From JAAYEA01 sp012689325 (GTDB lineage Bacteria > Chloroflexota > Anaerolineae > JAAYEA01): 8,337 bases of DNA. The stretch spans positions 1-8,337 of the forward strand of contig DAITVZ010000123.1 of assembly GCA_036841525.1 (NCBI GenBank), in the 5' to 3' direction. The notes under the pieces are model-generated. The model was given only the letters and a program-made list of their open reading frames with translations. It was not told the DNA's origin and ran no database searches. Within the stretch, counting starts at the first letter, position 1. Each line of letters starts with the position of its first letter. Positions 1 through 6,677 of the stretch are shown here, piece after piece. Made by a program: the position numbers and the translations under genes.

Positions 1-226
1 GCAGCAGGGGAGTTGTCAAATGGCTCAAGGGCAGAGTGCGTCAAGCCAGTGTTTTGACACCGAGTCCCTTATGTGCCATGTTACTCATGACTGCGTGCGC
101 TCCTCATCGGGCGGCCCTGGCGGCCCGGCCAGCGCCCCCATCCCGACGCCCTGCTACGCGGGGCATTGGCTCCTGCTTTACCCAGTTTTGCCATTTGCAC
201 GCAATATCGTAGGCCCTCCAAAATGC
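1..226. other. Non-coding region beyond the terminator
   Basis: I see no convincing gene here. Structures noted: an imperfect hairpin at 109-137 (GGGCG, bulge, CTGGC / GCCAG, CGCCC), and three -35-like hexamers, TTGACA on minus at 19-14, TTGACG on minus at 44-39, and TTGACA on plus at 54-59. The plus-strand one is followed after 17 bp by CATGTT, a poor -10. On the minus strand the hexamer at 44-39 has no good -10 at 17 bp, and the one at 19-14 would need sequence outside the window. A gene beginning to the left of the window is possible. Confidence 0.5.
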
Positions 227-254
227 AGCGGGGGCTGGCAAGCCAACCCCCGCT
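227..254 (-). terminator. Probable Rho-independent terminator of the giant gene
   Basis: AGCGGGGG (227-234) pairs perfectly with CCCCCGCT (247-254). After one C/A mismatch the stem continues with TGG/CCA around the 4-nt loop CAAG. Its upstream foot lies 28 nt past the TAA at 282-284. On the minus strand the stem is followed by GCATTTTGG, a short and imperfect T-tract, so termination may be partial. No competing gene reads into it from the other side within the window. Confidence 0.68.
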
Positions 255-281
255 CTCATCGCTGTCACGATGCTCTCATCA

Positions 282-1181
282 TTACCGTATCGTCAGCGTC
301 CCCTTGTGCTCCCACCCCGTATCGCCGTTCTGCTCCCCAAAGAGGTCCTTGGCCCGCAGGTAGACCTGGTGAGAGCCTGCAAAGCTCGACTTGAACTCCA
401 ACCGCCAGCGCACGATCCGCGTCCGCACGTTGGCCACGCCCGGGGTGCTGTACTGCACGATCACCTTCACCTTGCCGTTGCTGATCAGGTTGGCTGTCCC
501 CGGCGCATCGCCGCCCAGCCACGCCGTCCCCTCGTCGTTGGCGAGCCACAGTTGGTTGGCCGCCTGATCATACTTGAGGTACACCGCGTTCGGCCCCATC
601 TCGCCCGTCGGCGGGTTGTTGGCGATGGCCAAGTAGAGCGTGTCCAGGTTGGCCCAGCCGTCCAGATCGCCATAGCGCGGGTCGAAGGTCACGGCGGCGC
701 CGCCCTGGACGGTGGTGTGGAGGAGCGCGGTGGGTGGGATGTTGGTGGGCGCGCGGTTGATGATCCAGTCGCCATGGTCCATCCAGCCGCTGCTCAGCCC
801 GCCGACGTCCTCCGCGCGGAGGTAGAGGTTGCGCTGCTTGCCGCTATTGGGATAGGTGGGCGTGAAGGCCCAGTGCACAGTGAGCTCGTTCCCGCTCGTT
901 TCCACTGAGGTAAGGTCATATCTCAGGATCACCTGGAGGTTCCTGACCGTCCCCACGCTCTCCGGCGCGCCGCCGCCCTGCCACCCGCTGTCATCGAGCC
1001 GGCGGATGTACAAGCGATGGGCTCCCACGTCGTAGCGTAGAAGAATGCAGTTGGTCGTGCCTGTGCCGGTATTGACCAGCAGGTCGGCGTAGGCCAGATC
1101 ACCGGCCCCGTCGGGATCGGAATACCGGGCGGAAAAGTTGACGAGCTCCCCTGGCACGCTCCATCCGTCGCTGGGCGCCAT
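282..1181 (-). other. Two C-terminal Ig-like repeats (residues ~1826-2124)
   Basis: Repeat 1 runs from SVPGELVNFSARYSDPDGAG to SSGWMDHGDWIIN; repeat 2 runs from AAVTFDPRYGDLDGWANLDT to GDTGWEHKGTLTIR. Both have an acidic D.DG turn, a 'LxYD...x.L.I...D' strand pair (LLRYDVGAHRLYIRRLDDSG and YLKYDQAANQLWLANDEGTA), a 'W.GG.AP' loop, and a closing YLRA.D..G...GW..G pattern. They form the extreme C-terminus. No anchor follows, so they may be the part that holds the protein to the envelope or to a substrate (inference). Confidence 0.7.
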
Positions 1182-4100
1182 GCTTACCGGGCTTGGGGAG
1201 TGGTTGCTGGCCACCAGCGCCACCTGACGCAGCGCCTTGCTGGCCCAGGTGTTGTCGCCCGATGCCACCGCGGCCAGCTTGCCACCCACGCGGAAGGTGA
1301 TGACGTCACCCGGCTGCGCCCCCTCATCCTCGGGCGTGTTGGGATCGTCGGCATAGACGTGCATCAGGCCCCACTGTCCCGCTACCGTCATCGTGAACGT
1401 GCCGCAGTGCACGCCCTGGGGATCATAGGCGTTGACCACCGCGCCGACCGGCGCCGATGCGCCGTCCAGCAGGGTGCTCAGGCTGTAAAAGTCGCACCAG
1501 TCGTTGGTCGGGATGACCACGCGGGGAGCAGCTTGGCTCCACCGCAGGACGGGGTCGGCGCCCAGGCGCGGCCACCGCTCCCCAGAGAAACGCTTGACCT
1601 CCCGCAACGGCGACGAGCAGGTGCCGCTGGCCGGATAGGTCAGCGTGGCGTCCTGCACCATCTTGATCCAGTAGCCGTGGTTCACCTGCAAGCACTTCAG
1701 GTCGTTCATGAAGGCGGGGAGGTCGGGATAGTACGAGCGCGCCTGACCCTCATGAAAGCCCAGCACCGCCGCGTACTGCCCCGCGATGCTCCCCAACGCC
1801 TGCGTCACGTCCATGGCCATCCCGGGCAGATAGCTCACCAGGTTCCACCCTGCGTACAGCGGGATGCTGTGCCCACCCGCCAGCGGCAGGCCCGTGATGT
1901 GCAGCGTCGCCGGCGCCGACATGCGCACCCAGTAGCCGTGGTCGGGGTCCAGCGCCTTTAGGTCATTCATAAAGTCGGGCAGGTCGGGATAGTACGACCT
2001 CGCCCCGCGGTCGAAGCCCAGCACCGCCTGGTACTGCCCGGTGATGCTGGACAGGATCTCCTGCACCTGGGTGATGGGCTCCGTCCCCTCCAGGGGGGTG
2101 ACGTTGAATGAGACGAGGTTCCACCCCGCCAGCAGCGGGATCTGCACCGGCACGCTGGTCAGCGCCGTCAACTCGACCCGCTTGGCCAGCTTGTCCTGCC
2201 AGGTCAGCGGCGCATCGCAGGAGGCGGGCAAGCCGTTCACCGTGAAGGTGATCAGGTCGCCCGAGACGGCGCCCTCGTCCTGTGGCGTGCCCGGATCGTC
2301 GCCGTAGATGTGCATCAGGCCATAGTAGCCCGCCGTGGTCACCTGGAAGGCCCCGCAGTTGACGCCCTGGGGATCGAAGGCCAGCACGCACGCCCCCACC
2401 GGCAGAGGCTGACCATCCAGCGTGGAGGACAGGCCATAGACGTCGGCGAAGAGGTTCGTGGAAAGCACCCCCTGGCCGCAGGTCCCGCTGGTGGGGGTAG
2501 GGGTGGCGGTGGGTGGCGTGGTGTTGGTCGCGGTGGGCGGCGGCGGCGTGGCCGGCGTGTTCGTCGCCGTAGGGGTCCAGGTCGCGGTGGGCGTGCGCGT
2601 AGGCGTCGGCGTGGCGGTCCAGGTAGGGGTGGGGGGCGGCGGCGTCTCCAGCGTGCCCGTTGGCGTGGGCGTCCTGGTCGCTGTCGGCGTCGGATCGGCC
2701 TGACCGGGGAAGGTGGCTTCCTCCACCGAGGCGATGCCCCCCAGCCCGGCGTCCAACCCGCCTACCAGGTAGATCTTGCCATTGGCCACAGCCGCGCCAG
2801 GAACATAACGGGCCACAGTCGTGCTGGTGCAGGTCGTCCAGGCGTCGCTCACCGGGTCATACTCGAACACCGTGTCCACCAATAGGCGGTCCCCGATCGC
2901 GCCGCCCATGACATAGACTTTGCCATTGCTGGCGCCGACAGCGGCCAGGCCCGTCAACGCGACCGGCAGGTCGGCTTTGGTGGTCCAGGTATCCGTCGCG
3001 GGATCGTATTCCTCGACGGCACGGACAAAGACCAGGCTCTCCGCGCTGGACCCGCCGATGGCGTACAGCTTGCCGTTGATGGCGGCCACCAGCGCCAGCA
3101 TGCTGCGAGCCGTGGGCATGCTGGCCCGCGGGGCCCACGTGTCGGTGGCCGGATCGTACGCTTCCATGCTGGACATCACGGCGTTGGTGTTGTTTCCCCC
3201 GCCCGCGACATAGATCCGGCCGTCGCTGGCGGTGGCGGCTGCCGGGCTATTGCGGCTCTCGGCCATGCTGGCGCGGGCGGTCCAGGTGTTGGTGGCGGGG
3301 TCGTATTCTTCCACGCTATTCACGGCCTGCTCCGCAGGGTCCCAGCCGGCAAAGCCGCCCAAGGCGTAGAGCTTGCCGTTGGCCGCCGCCAGCGCGCCCT
3401 GGTGGCGCACCGAGAGCATGTCGGCTCGGGCCTGCCAGGTGTCGGCGATGGGGTCATAGGCTTCCACGGTCCTGAGGTAAGAGCCGTTGTACCCTCCCAC
3501 CGCGTAGATCAGACCATCCAGGGCCGCCACGCCGATCCCGCCCCGCGGGGTAAGCATGTTCGCCTTGCTGGTCCAGGTCAAGTCGGCGCAGGAGAGGGGC
3601 GCGGGGGTCGCTGTGGGCGTAGGCATCGGCTCGGCGCTCCCCCGGTCGCGGACAAAGACGTCGTTCATCTCGTTGGTGTCGTTGGGCACCAGGTTGGTGG
3701 AGTTGGAGAGAAAGGCGACGTAGCGCCCATCAGCCGAGATGGAGGGGTAGCTGGCCCACCTGTCTTGCTGGGTGCCATCAAAGGCGAGCGAAACGAGGAC
3801 CGTCCCGCCGGTCTGTAGATCGTGGACAAAGATGTCCGTGATCCCGTTGATGTCGCCGGGCGCCAAGTTGCCGGCGGCAGAGGCAAGAGCGACATACCTC
3901 CCGTCGGCAGAGATGTCCAGGGTCTCGACCCACTGGTCGCCCTGCGTGCCATCCGAAGCCACTGAGACACGCACGGTCTGGCCGGTCTGCCGGTCGTGCA
4001 CAAAGATATCGCTTGTCCCATTGGTGTCATCCGTTACCAGATTGGCCGCATCCGAATGGAAGGCAACGTAGCGCCCATCCGCCGAGATGGAGGGGATCGA

Positions 4101-6656
4101 AGACACCCCACCGGCTTGAGCGCCCGTCGAATCCACCGAGATGCGCGTGGTCTGTCCTGTCTGTCGGTCATGGACGAAAACGTCGCCAGTCCCATTGGTG
4201 TCATCGCCCACTAGGTTGGTGGCGTCAGAGGAGAAAGCTACATAGCGCCCGTCCGCCGAGATAGCGCTGCTTCCGCCCGGACCGTTACTTTGGGCGCCAT
4301 CAGAGGCCACCGAGACCCGCGTGGTCTGGCCCGCTTGCAGGTCGCGAACAAAGATGTCCGTCGTCCCGTTGGTATCGCCGGTCGCCAGGCTGGCAGCAGA
4401 AGAGGCAAAGGCCACAAAGCGCCCATCGGCTGAGATGGCGGGCAGCTGTGTAAGGCCGCTCCCCTCCGTGCCGTCAGAGGCCACCGAGACCCGCGTGGTC
4501 TGACCTGTCTGCCGATCGCGGACAAAGATGTCGCCCGACCCATTGGTGTCGCCACTGACCAAGTTGCTGGCATCCGAGTAGAATGCCACATGGCGCCCAT
4601 CGGCCGAGATAGAGCAGAGGTAGGATGCACCGTTCCCCTGCGCGCCAGTCGAGTCCGCTGAGACCCGCATGGTTTCACCGGTCAGCCGGTCATGGACAAA
4701 GATATCGCGCACCCCGTTGATATCGCCGGCCGTCAGGTTGCTGGCAGACGAGTCGAACGCCACATAGCGCCCATCATCCGAGAGGGAGGGGACTCCGGAC
4801 GAAGCGTTCCCCTGCGCTGCATCCGAGGCCACCGAGGCGCGCATGGTGCTTCCAAGAACTGTCGCGATGGGCGTCGGGGTGGATGTGGGCGTGGCTGTTT
4901 CGGTCGGCGTGGGCGTCGCGGTCGCTGTGGGCGAGACTGCACCTGCCTTGCTCACCTTGACCAGGTGGACCCACTCGTTGCCGTCGTCCATGCAGTTGAC
5001 GCGCAAATCGGCCCCGCCGGTGAGGCTGTTGGCGAAACGGCCGTCAGTGATGCCAAAGGAAACCGTGATCCACGTGCGCGAATCTGTCTTGTGCACATAG
5101 GGGTTGGCCGAGCCGTCGGGTATGGCATCCTTCATCCCGGTGGTCGAATCGTATTGCAGCGACCACTTGTCCGCGCCGAGATCGAAATAGGTGACCTCGA
5201 TGCTCACCTGGTTGGTCCCGCCATTGATGTAGCCATCGTCGATCTTGAACCACATGTAGGGGTTGCCATCCCCCTCGTTGGTGCGCCGGGTCGTCCAGCC
5301 TTCCTTGAACGTGCCCAGGATTGGGTTATACACCGGCAAGCCTAAGCGGTTCATGACGCTCTGGGTGATCTCGTCGTAACGATAGGTCTCGGTGACCGTG
5401 CGCCCGCCCGAGATGGCGTCATCCTGAGTGAGCCAAAAGTTAAAGTTGCCGTACTCCGGGTTATCCCACAGCCCCACGCGGAAGGTCTCGCGCAACGCCA
5501 CCCAAACCCCCGGCGTGTTCTCCAAGGTGACGCCTGAATACTGGTCGGCGATGGCGGTGACAGGCTTGTAGTCCGCAAAGGTGACCACGCCGCGGGTCGG
5601 CAGGAAATAGTCGGGGTGCTTGGCCAAGCCGCCCAACACCATCCAATACCAGTCCACCAGAGGGGTGCCCCAGGTATCCGGCCCATAGCTCTCCCAGCAG
5701 ATGGGCACCTTGGTGGCGCTGGTGGCGTACTTGATGAGCGGCGCATAGCTGGCGGCGGCATTGTTGTGGTCGGCCAGCAGGCCGGCGTGCTTGAGGCCGA
5801 CGCCGATGCTCGCGGCATAGTCCGAGGTGACATCCCGCTCCCAGGTCGCCAAGAAGGTAGGGGCTATATTGGTGAGAACGGGGATCTGCGACAGCCCGGC
5901 GTTGACAAAGGCAGCGCGATAGAACTGGTTGACCGCGTTGACGTGACCGATCCAGTCCGCGGAGGTCCAGCCCGCGCCGCCGCCGGGCCGCGGCGCATAG
6001 TCCCTGTAGTAGGTGCGGTCCACGCTATCGTACGAGCTGTTGGCGGCAGGCTGGTTCTCGCCAAAGAGGCCGATGCCGATCTCGATCCAGGCCAAGTTGT
6101 CACGCACCACGGGGTTGGCGGCCACCCATTGGGCAAAGTGGGTGATCATCTCGGCATACTCGGCCGCATAGGTCGCGTTGAGATAGTTCAGCACATACCA
6201 GCCATCGTTGGTGTAGGTGTTGTAGAGCCGCGCATCGGGATCGCGGGCGATGAGCCAGTCGGGGACGGCCAGACCGCCGTACTGCCGCCCGTTGTAGGTG
6301 ACAAAGCCGATGCAGACCTTCTTGCCCTGGCTCGCCTCGCGCAATACCCAGGGCAAGATGACCGTGTCGAAGCGGTAGTCGTCATCAGAGTCGGGCTCCA
6401 GGGTGTTCCAGCCATAGCGGGCGTGGCCACCCATCACCGGGTGCCCGTTGGCGTAATTGAGCTCATGGTATGTGTTGTCGAACTGGATATAGACGCCCGG
6501 AGAGCCTGCGCCCGGCGGCAGCTGCGACAGGTCCGCATCCGGCATCGCCGTGCCAAGCCCGACGTTGGCGCTGCTAGCGTGAGCGAAAAGCAAGAGAATG
6601 CCGATCGCCACCAGGGTCATCACTCTTGCGATATGGGATGATCGTTTCGCCTTCAT
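282..6656 (-). CDS. Giant secreted mosaic protein (2124 aa): glycoside-hydrolase-like domain, two beta-propellers, duplicated surface modules
   Basis: The start at 6656 gives a Sec signal peptide: MKAKR, hydrophobic core ~12-24, then AHA/SSA with cleavage at about residue 27-30. Domain order: ~31-450, a TIM-barrel glycoside-hydrolase-like domain; ~455-570, a beta-sandwich ending in GGADLRVNCMDDGNEWVHLV; 575-599, a Thr/Pro linker; 605-1010, seven 58-residue TolB/PD40-type blades; 1011-1027, a linker; 1028-1315, six Kelch repeats; ~1318-1391, a long Thr/Pro linker; ~1400-1800, a nested set of duplicated modules A-B-B'-A'; ~1826-2124, two Ig-like repeats. The protein ends LTIR without an LPxTG motif, SLH domain, dockerin or transmembrane segment, so it is probably released or held non-covalently. 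The frame is intact throughout, with no frameshift or stop. It probably acts outside the cell in binding or processing a polymer. That is inference: the N-terminal fold suggests carbohydrate, and propellers and Ig modules commonly mediate binding. I know no named gene with this architecture. A terminator hairpin follows. Confidence 0.93.
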   Translation of the reverse strand: MKAKRSSHIARVMTLVAIGILLLFAHASSANVGLGTAMPDADLSQLPPGAGSPGVYIQFDNTYHELNYANGHPVMGGHARYGWNTLEPDSDDDYRFDTVILPWVLREASQGKKVCIGFVTYNGRQYGGLAVPDWLIARDPDARLYNTYTNDGWYVLNYLNATYAAEYAEMITHFAQWVAANPVVRDNLAWIEIGIGLFGENQPAANSSYDSVDRTYYRDYAPRPGGGAGWTSADWIGHVNAVNQFYRAAFVNAGLSQIPVLTNIAPTFLATWERDVTSDYAASIGVGLKHAGLLADHNNAAASYAPLIKYATSATKVPICWESYGPDTWGTPLVDWYWMVLGGLAKHPDYFLPTRGVVTFADYKPVTAIADQYSGVTLENTPGVWVALRETFRVGLWDNPEYGNFNFWLTQDDAISGGRTVTETYRYDEITQSVMNRLGLPVYNPILGTFKEGWTTRRTNEGDGNPYMWFKIDDGYINGGTNQVSIEVTYFDLGADKWSLQYDSTTGMKDAIPDGSANPYVHKTDSRTWITVSFGITDGRFANSLTGGADLRVNCMDDGNEWVHLVKVSKAGAVSPTATATPTPTETATPTSTPTPIATVLGSTMRASVASDAAQGNASSGVPSLSDDGRYVAFDSSASNLTAGDINGVRDIFVHDRLTGETMRVSADSTGAQGNGASYLCSISADGRHVAFYSDASNLVSGDTNGSGDIFVRDRQTGQTTRVSVASDGTEGSGLTQLPAISADGRFVAFASSAASLATGDTNGTTDIFVRDLQAGQTTRVSVASDGAQSNGPGGSSAISADGRYVAFSSDATNLVGDDTNGTGDVFVHDRQTGQTTRISVDSTGAQAGGVSSIPSISADGRYVAFHSDAANLVTDDTNGTSDIFVHDRQTGQTVRVSVASDGTQGDQWVETLDISADGRYVALASAAGNLAPGDINGITDIFVHDLQTGGTVLVSLAFDGTQQDRWASYPSISADGRYVAFLSNSTNLVPNDTNEMNDVFVRDRGSAEPMPTPTATPAPLSCADLTWTSKANMLTPRGGIGVAALDGLIYAVGGYNGSYLRTVEAYDPIADTWQARADMLSVRHQGALAAANGKLYALGGFAGWDPAEQAVNSVEEYDPATNTWTARASMAESRNSPAAATASDGRIYVAGGGNNTNAVMSSMEAYDPATDTWAPRASMPTARSMLALVAAINGKLYAIGGSSAESLVFVRAVEEYDPATDTWTTKADLPVALTGLAAVGASNGKVYVMGGAIGDRLLVDTVFEYDPVSDAWTTCTSTTVARYVPGAAVANGKIYLVGGLDAGLGGIASVEEATFPGQADPTPTATRTPTPTGTLETPPPPTPTWTATPTPTRTPTATWTPTATNTPATPPPPTATNTTPPTATPTPTSGTCGQGVLSTNLFADVYGLSSTLDGQPLPVGACVLAFDPQGVNCGAFQVTTAGYYGLMHIYGDDPGTPQDEGAVSGDLITFTVNGLPASCDAPLTWQDKLAKRVELTALTSVPVQIPLLAGWNLVSFNVTPLEGTEPITQVQEILSSITGQYQAVLGFDRGARSYYPDLPDFMNDLKALDPDHGYWVRMSAPATLHITGLPLAGGHSIPLYAGWNLVSYLPGMAMDVTQALGSIAGQYAAVLGFHEGQARSYYPDLPAFMNDLKCLQVNHGYWIKMVQDATLTYPASGTCSSPLREVKRFSGERWPRLGADPVLRWSQAAPRVVIPTNDWCDFYSLSTLLDGASAPVGAVVNAYDPQGVHCGTFTMTVAGQWGLMHVYADDPNTPEDEGAQPGDVITFRVGGKLAAVASGDNTWASKALRQVALVASNHSPSPVSMAPSDGWSVPGELVNFSARYSDPDGAGDLAYADLLVNTGTGTTNCILLRYDVGAHRLYIRRLDDSGWQGGGAPESVGTVRNLQVILRYDLTSVETSGNELTVHWAFTPTYPNSGKQRNLYLRAEDVGGLSSGWMDHGDWIINRAPTNIPPTALLHTTVQGGAAVTFDPRYGDLDGWANLDTLYLAIANNPPTGEMGPNAVYLKYDQAANQLWLANDEGTAWLGGDAPGTANLISNGKVKVIVQYSTPGVANVRTRIVRWRLEFKSSFAGSHQVYLRAKDLFGEQNGDTGWEHKGTLTIR
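1266..1508 (-). other. Module A', second copy of module A (residues ~1717-1797)
   Basis: TNDWCDFYSLSTLLDGASAP is followed by VGAVVNAYDPQGVHCGTFTM, QWGLMHVYADDPNTPEDEGA and GDVITFRVGG. It matches module A almost element by element, and the plus-strand block ACGCCCTGGGGATC recurs at 1411 and 2362, exactly 317 codons apart. About 38 non-repeated residues, including an Arg-rich piece (LREVKRFSGERWPRLG), lie between B' and A'. Confidence 0.7.
1620..2129 (-). repeat. Tandem 'GWNLVS' modules B and B' (residues ~1510-1679)
   Basis: Two adjacent copies share the order AGWNLVS, then SI.GQY.AVLGF, then ARSYYPDLP.FMNDLK.L, then HGYW..M..ATL. The Trp codons of GWNLVS are at 2123 and 1847 (92 codons apart), while the SYYPDLP blocks are 87 codons apart, so a 5-residue indel separates them. 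The DNA still shows a shared 17-nt block (AGGTCGGGATAGTACGA on the plus strand), which points to a fairly recent or conserved duplication. They probably fold as beta-rich surface modules; function is unknown. Confidence 0.75.
2216..2459 (-). other. Module A, Ig/transthyretin-like (residues ~1400-1480)
   Basis: TNLFADVYGLSSTLDGQPLP is followed by VGACVLAFDPQGVNCGAFQV, YYGLMHIYGDDPGTPQDEGA and GDLITFTVNG. The pattern suggests a small beta-sandwich with an acidic DDP.TP.DEGA loop. A second copy, A', occurs 317 residues later. Such modules are common in secreted proteins of Chloroflexota; their ligand is unknown to me. Confidence 0.65.
2486..2705 (-). repeat. Long Thr/Pro linker 3, low-complexity DNA (residues ~1318-1391)
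   Basis: About 74 residues are almost only Thr, Pro, Ala and Trp, in patterns such as TPTATRTPTPTG, ETPPPPTPTWTATP and TPTATNTTPPTATPTP. It is a stiff, extended spacer separating the propeller half from the C-terminal modules. The coding strand is C-rich and the plus (template) strand carries G-runs at 2493-2497, 2500-2503, 2626-2629 and 2631-2636. Such tracts are prone to slippage and to length variation between strains. Confidence 0.88.
2712..3575 (-). other. Domain: six Kelch repeats forming a six-bladed propeller (residues 1028-1315)
   Basis: Six units of about 45-51 residues each show the Kelch pattern of a Trp start, Arg in the first strand, a hydrophobic strand ending in a Gly-Gly doublet, and an E.YDP..DTW closure. 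The Gly-Gly strands read LIYAVGG, KLYALGG, RIYVAGG, KLYAIGG, KVYVMGG and KIYLVGG. The closures include VEAYDPIADTW, VEEYDPATNTW, MEAYDPATDTW and VEEYDPATDTW. Unit 6 has lost the YDP element (VEEATFPG), as expected if it closes the ring against unit 1. Kelch propellers bind proteins or carbohydrates, and galactose oxidase uses this fold. No copper-site residues of that enzyme are evident, so I read it as a binding domain. Confidence 0.9.
3576..3626 (-). other. Short linker 2 between the two propellers (residues 1011-1027)
   Basis: MPTPTATPAPLSCADLT joins the last TolB-type blade to the first Kelch Trp. It is much shorter than the other two linkers, so the two propellers probably sit close together. 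It carries one Cys (residue ~1023). Confidence 0.75.
3627..4844 (-). repeat. Seven tandem 174-bp repeats coding for a seven-bladed TolB/PD40-type propeller
   Basis: Seven units of exactly 58 codons follow one another without any insertion or deletion. The conserved 'tagcgcccatc'-type block recurs on the plus strand at 3721, 3895, 4069, 4243, 4417, 4591 and 4765, always 174 apart. Each unit has the order [T/M/V]RVSVASDG.QG, then SISADGRYVAF.S...NL, then DTNG..DIFVHDRQTGQT. The SxDGRYVAF core is the PD40/TolB blade signature. The loop DxNGxxD is Asp-rich and could bind calcium; it is present in units 1-6, while unit 7 reads DTNEMND. Seven blades are enough to close a propeller. The units are diverged at the DNA level and so are not a recent expansion. 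This is a coding repeat inside the giant gene, not CRISPR. Confidence 0.93.
4860..4934 (-). other. Thr/Pro linker 1 (residues 575-599)
   Basis: SPTATATPTPTETATPT followed by STPTPIAT is a low-complexity, flexible spacer joining the N-terminal catalytic-like half to the first propeller. This Thr/Pro style is typical of secreted Chloroflexota proteins and is a likely O-glycosylation target (inference). Confidence 0.85.
4947..5291 (-). other. Domain: beta-sandwich after the barrel (residues ~456-570)
   Basis: The segment runs from GWTTRRTNEGDGNPYMWFKI through INGGTNQVSIEVTYFDLGAD and KWSLQYDS to SRTWITVSFGITDGRFAN and GGADLRVNCMDDGNEWVHLV. It alternates hydrophobic strands with polar turns. The closing 'GGADxR......D.NEWVHLVKV' pattern resembles accessory sandwich domains next to glycoside-hydrolase-like barrels. 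It is probably carbohydrate-binding or structural. No ligand residues can be named with confidence. Confidence 0.5.
5307..6566 (-). other. Domain: TIM-barrel glycoside-hydrolase-like (residues ~31-450 of the giant protein)
   Basis: Early residues HPVMGGHARYGWNTLEP followed by YRFDTVILPWVL match the opening strand and helix of clan GH-A-like barrels, where a 'W..LEP.....Y.FD' motif is common. The motif KKVCIGFVTYNGRQYGG fits the second strand. WIEIGIGLFGENQP (W190 to P203) offers Glu192 and Glu200 as candidate acid/base residues. PICWESYG offers Glu322 as a candidate nucleophile. The classic Asn-Glu pair of clan GH-A is not visible in the first of these motifs, so I cannot assign a GH family. 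Aromatic residues are abundant, as expected for a sugar cleft. It could be an active glycosidase of an unlisted family or a non-catalytic binding barrel. Confidence 0.6.
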
Positions 6657-6667
6657 AGATGCCAGTG

Positions 6668-6677
6668 CCTCCTCTTT
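6668..6677 (-). promoter_or_regulatory. Shine-Dalgarno (AAAGAGGAGG) that sets the giant gene's start at 6656
   Basis: AAAGAGGAGG on the minus strand lies 11 nt before ATG at 6656-6654. A longer reading from TTG at 6683 would place this Shine-Dalgarno inside the coding sequence and would add MAKEEALAS, an acidic stretch unsuited to a signal-peptide n-region. The ATG at 6656 starts MKAKRSS, a proper basic n-region. The spacing is slightly long, but this start is clearly preferred. Confidence 0.75.

Noticed and set aside
20..394. 124-codon plus-strand frame at the left edge
   Set aside because: No Shine-Dalgarno. It runs through the terminator hairpin and into the antisense of the giant gene, and its sequence is Cys/Pro/Ser-rich without any domain.
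270..908. 212-codon plus-strand frame overlapping the 3' end of the giant gene
   Set aside because: Antisense to the well-supported Ig-like repeats; no start signals or recognisable motif.
1200..1961. 253-codon open frame on the plus strand
   Set aside because: Antisense to modules A', B' and B. Its composition is rich in Arg, His and Val as in shadow frames, with no domain.
3627..4844. Regularly spaced repeats that might suggest a CRISPR array
   Set aside because: The 174-bp period equals 58 codons in an open frame and codes for propeller blades. The units are diverged throughout, without short identical repeats or unique spacers.
5616..6641. 341-codon open frame on the plus strand
   Set aside because: It lies wholly antisense to the barrel-coding part of the giant gene, has no Shine-Dalgarno or recognisable motif, and is an expected by-product of high-GC codon use.
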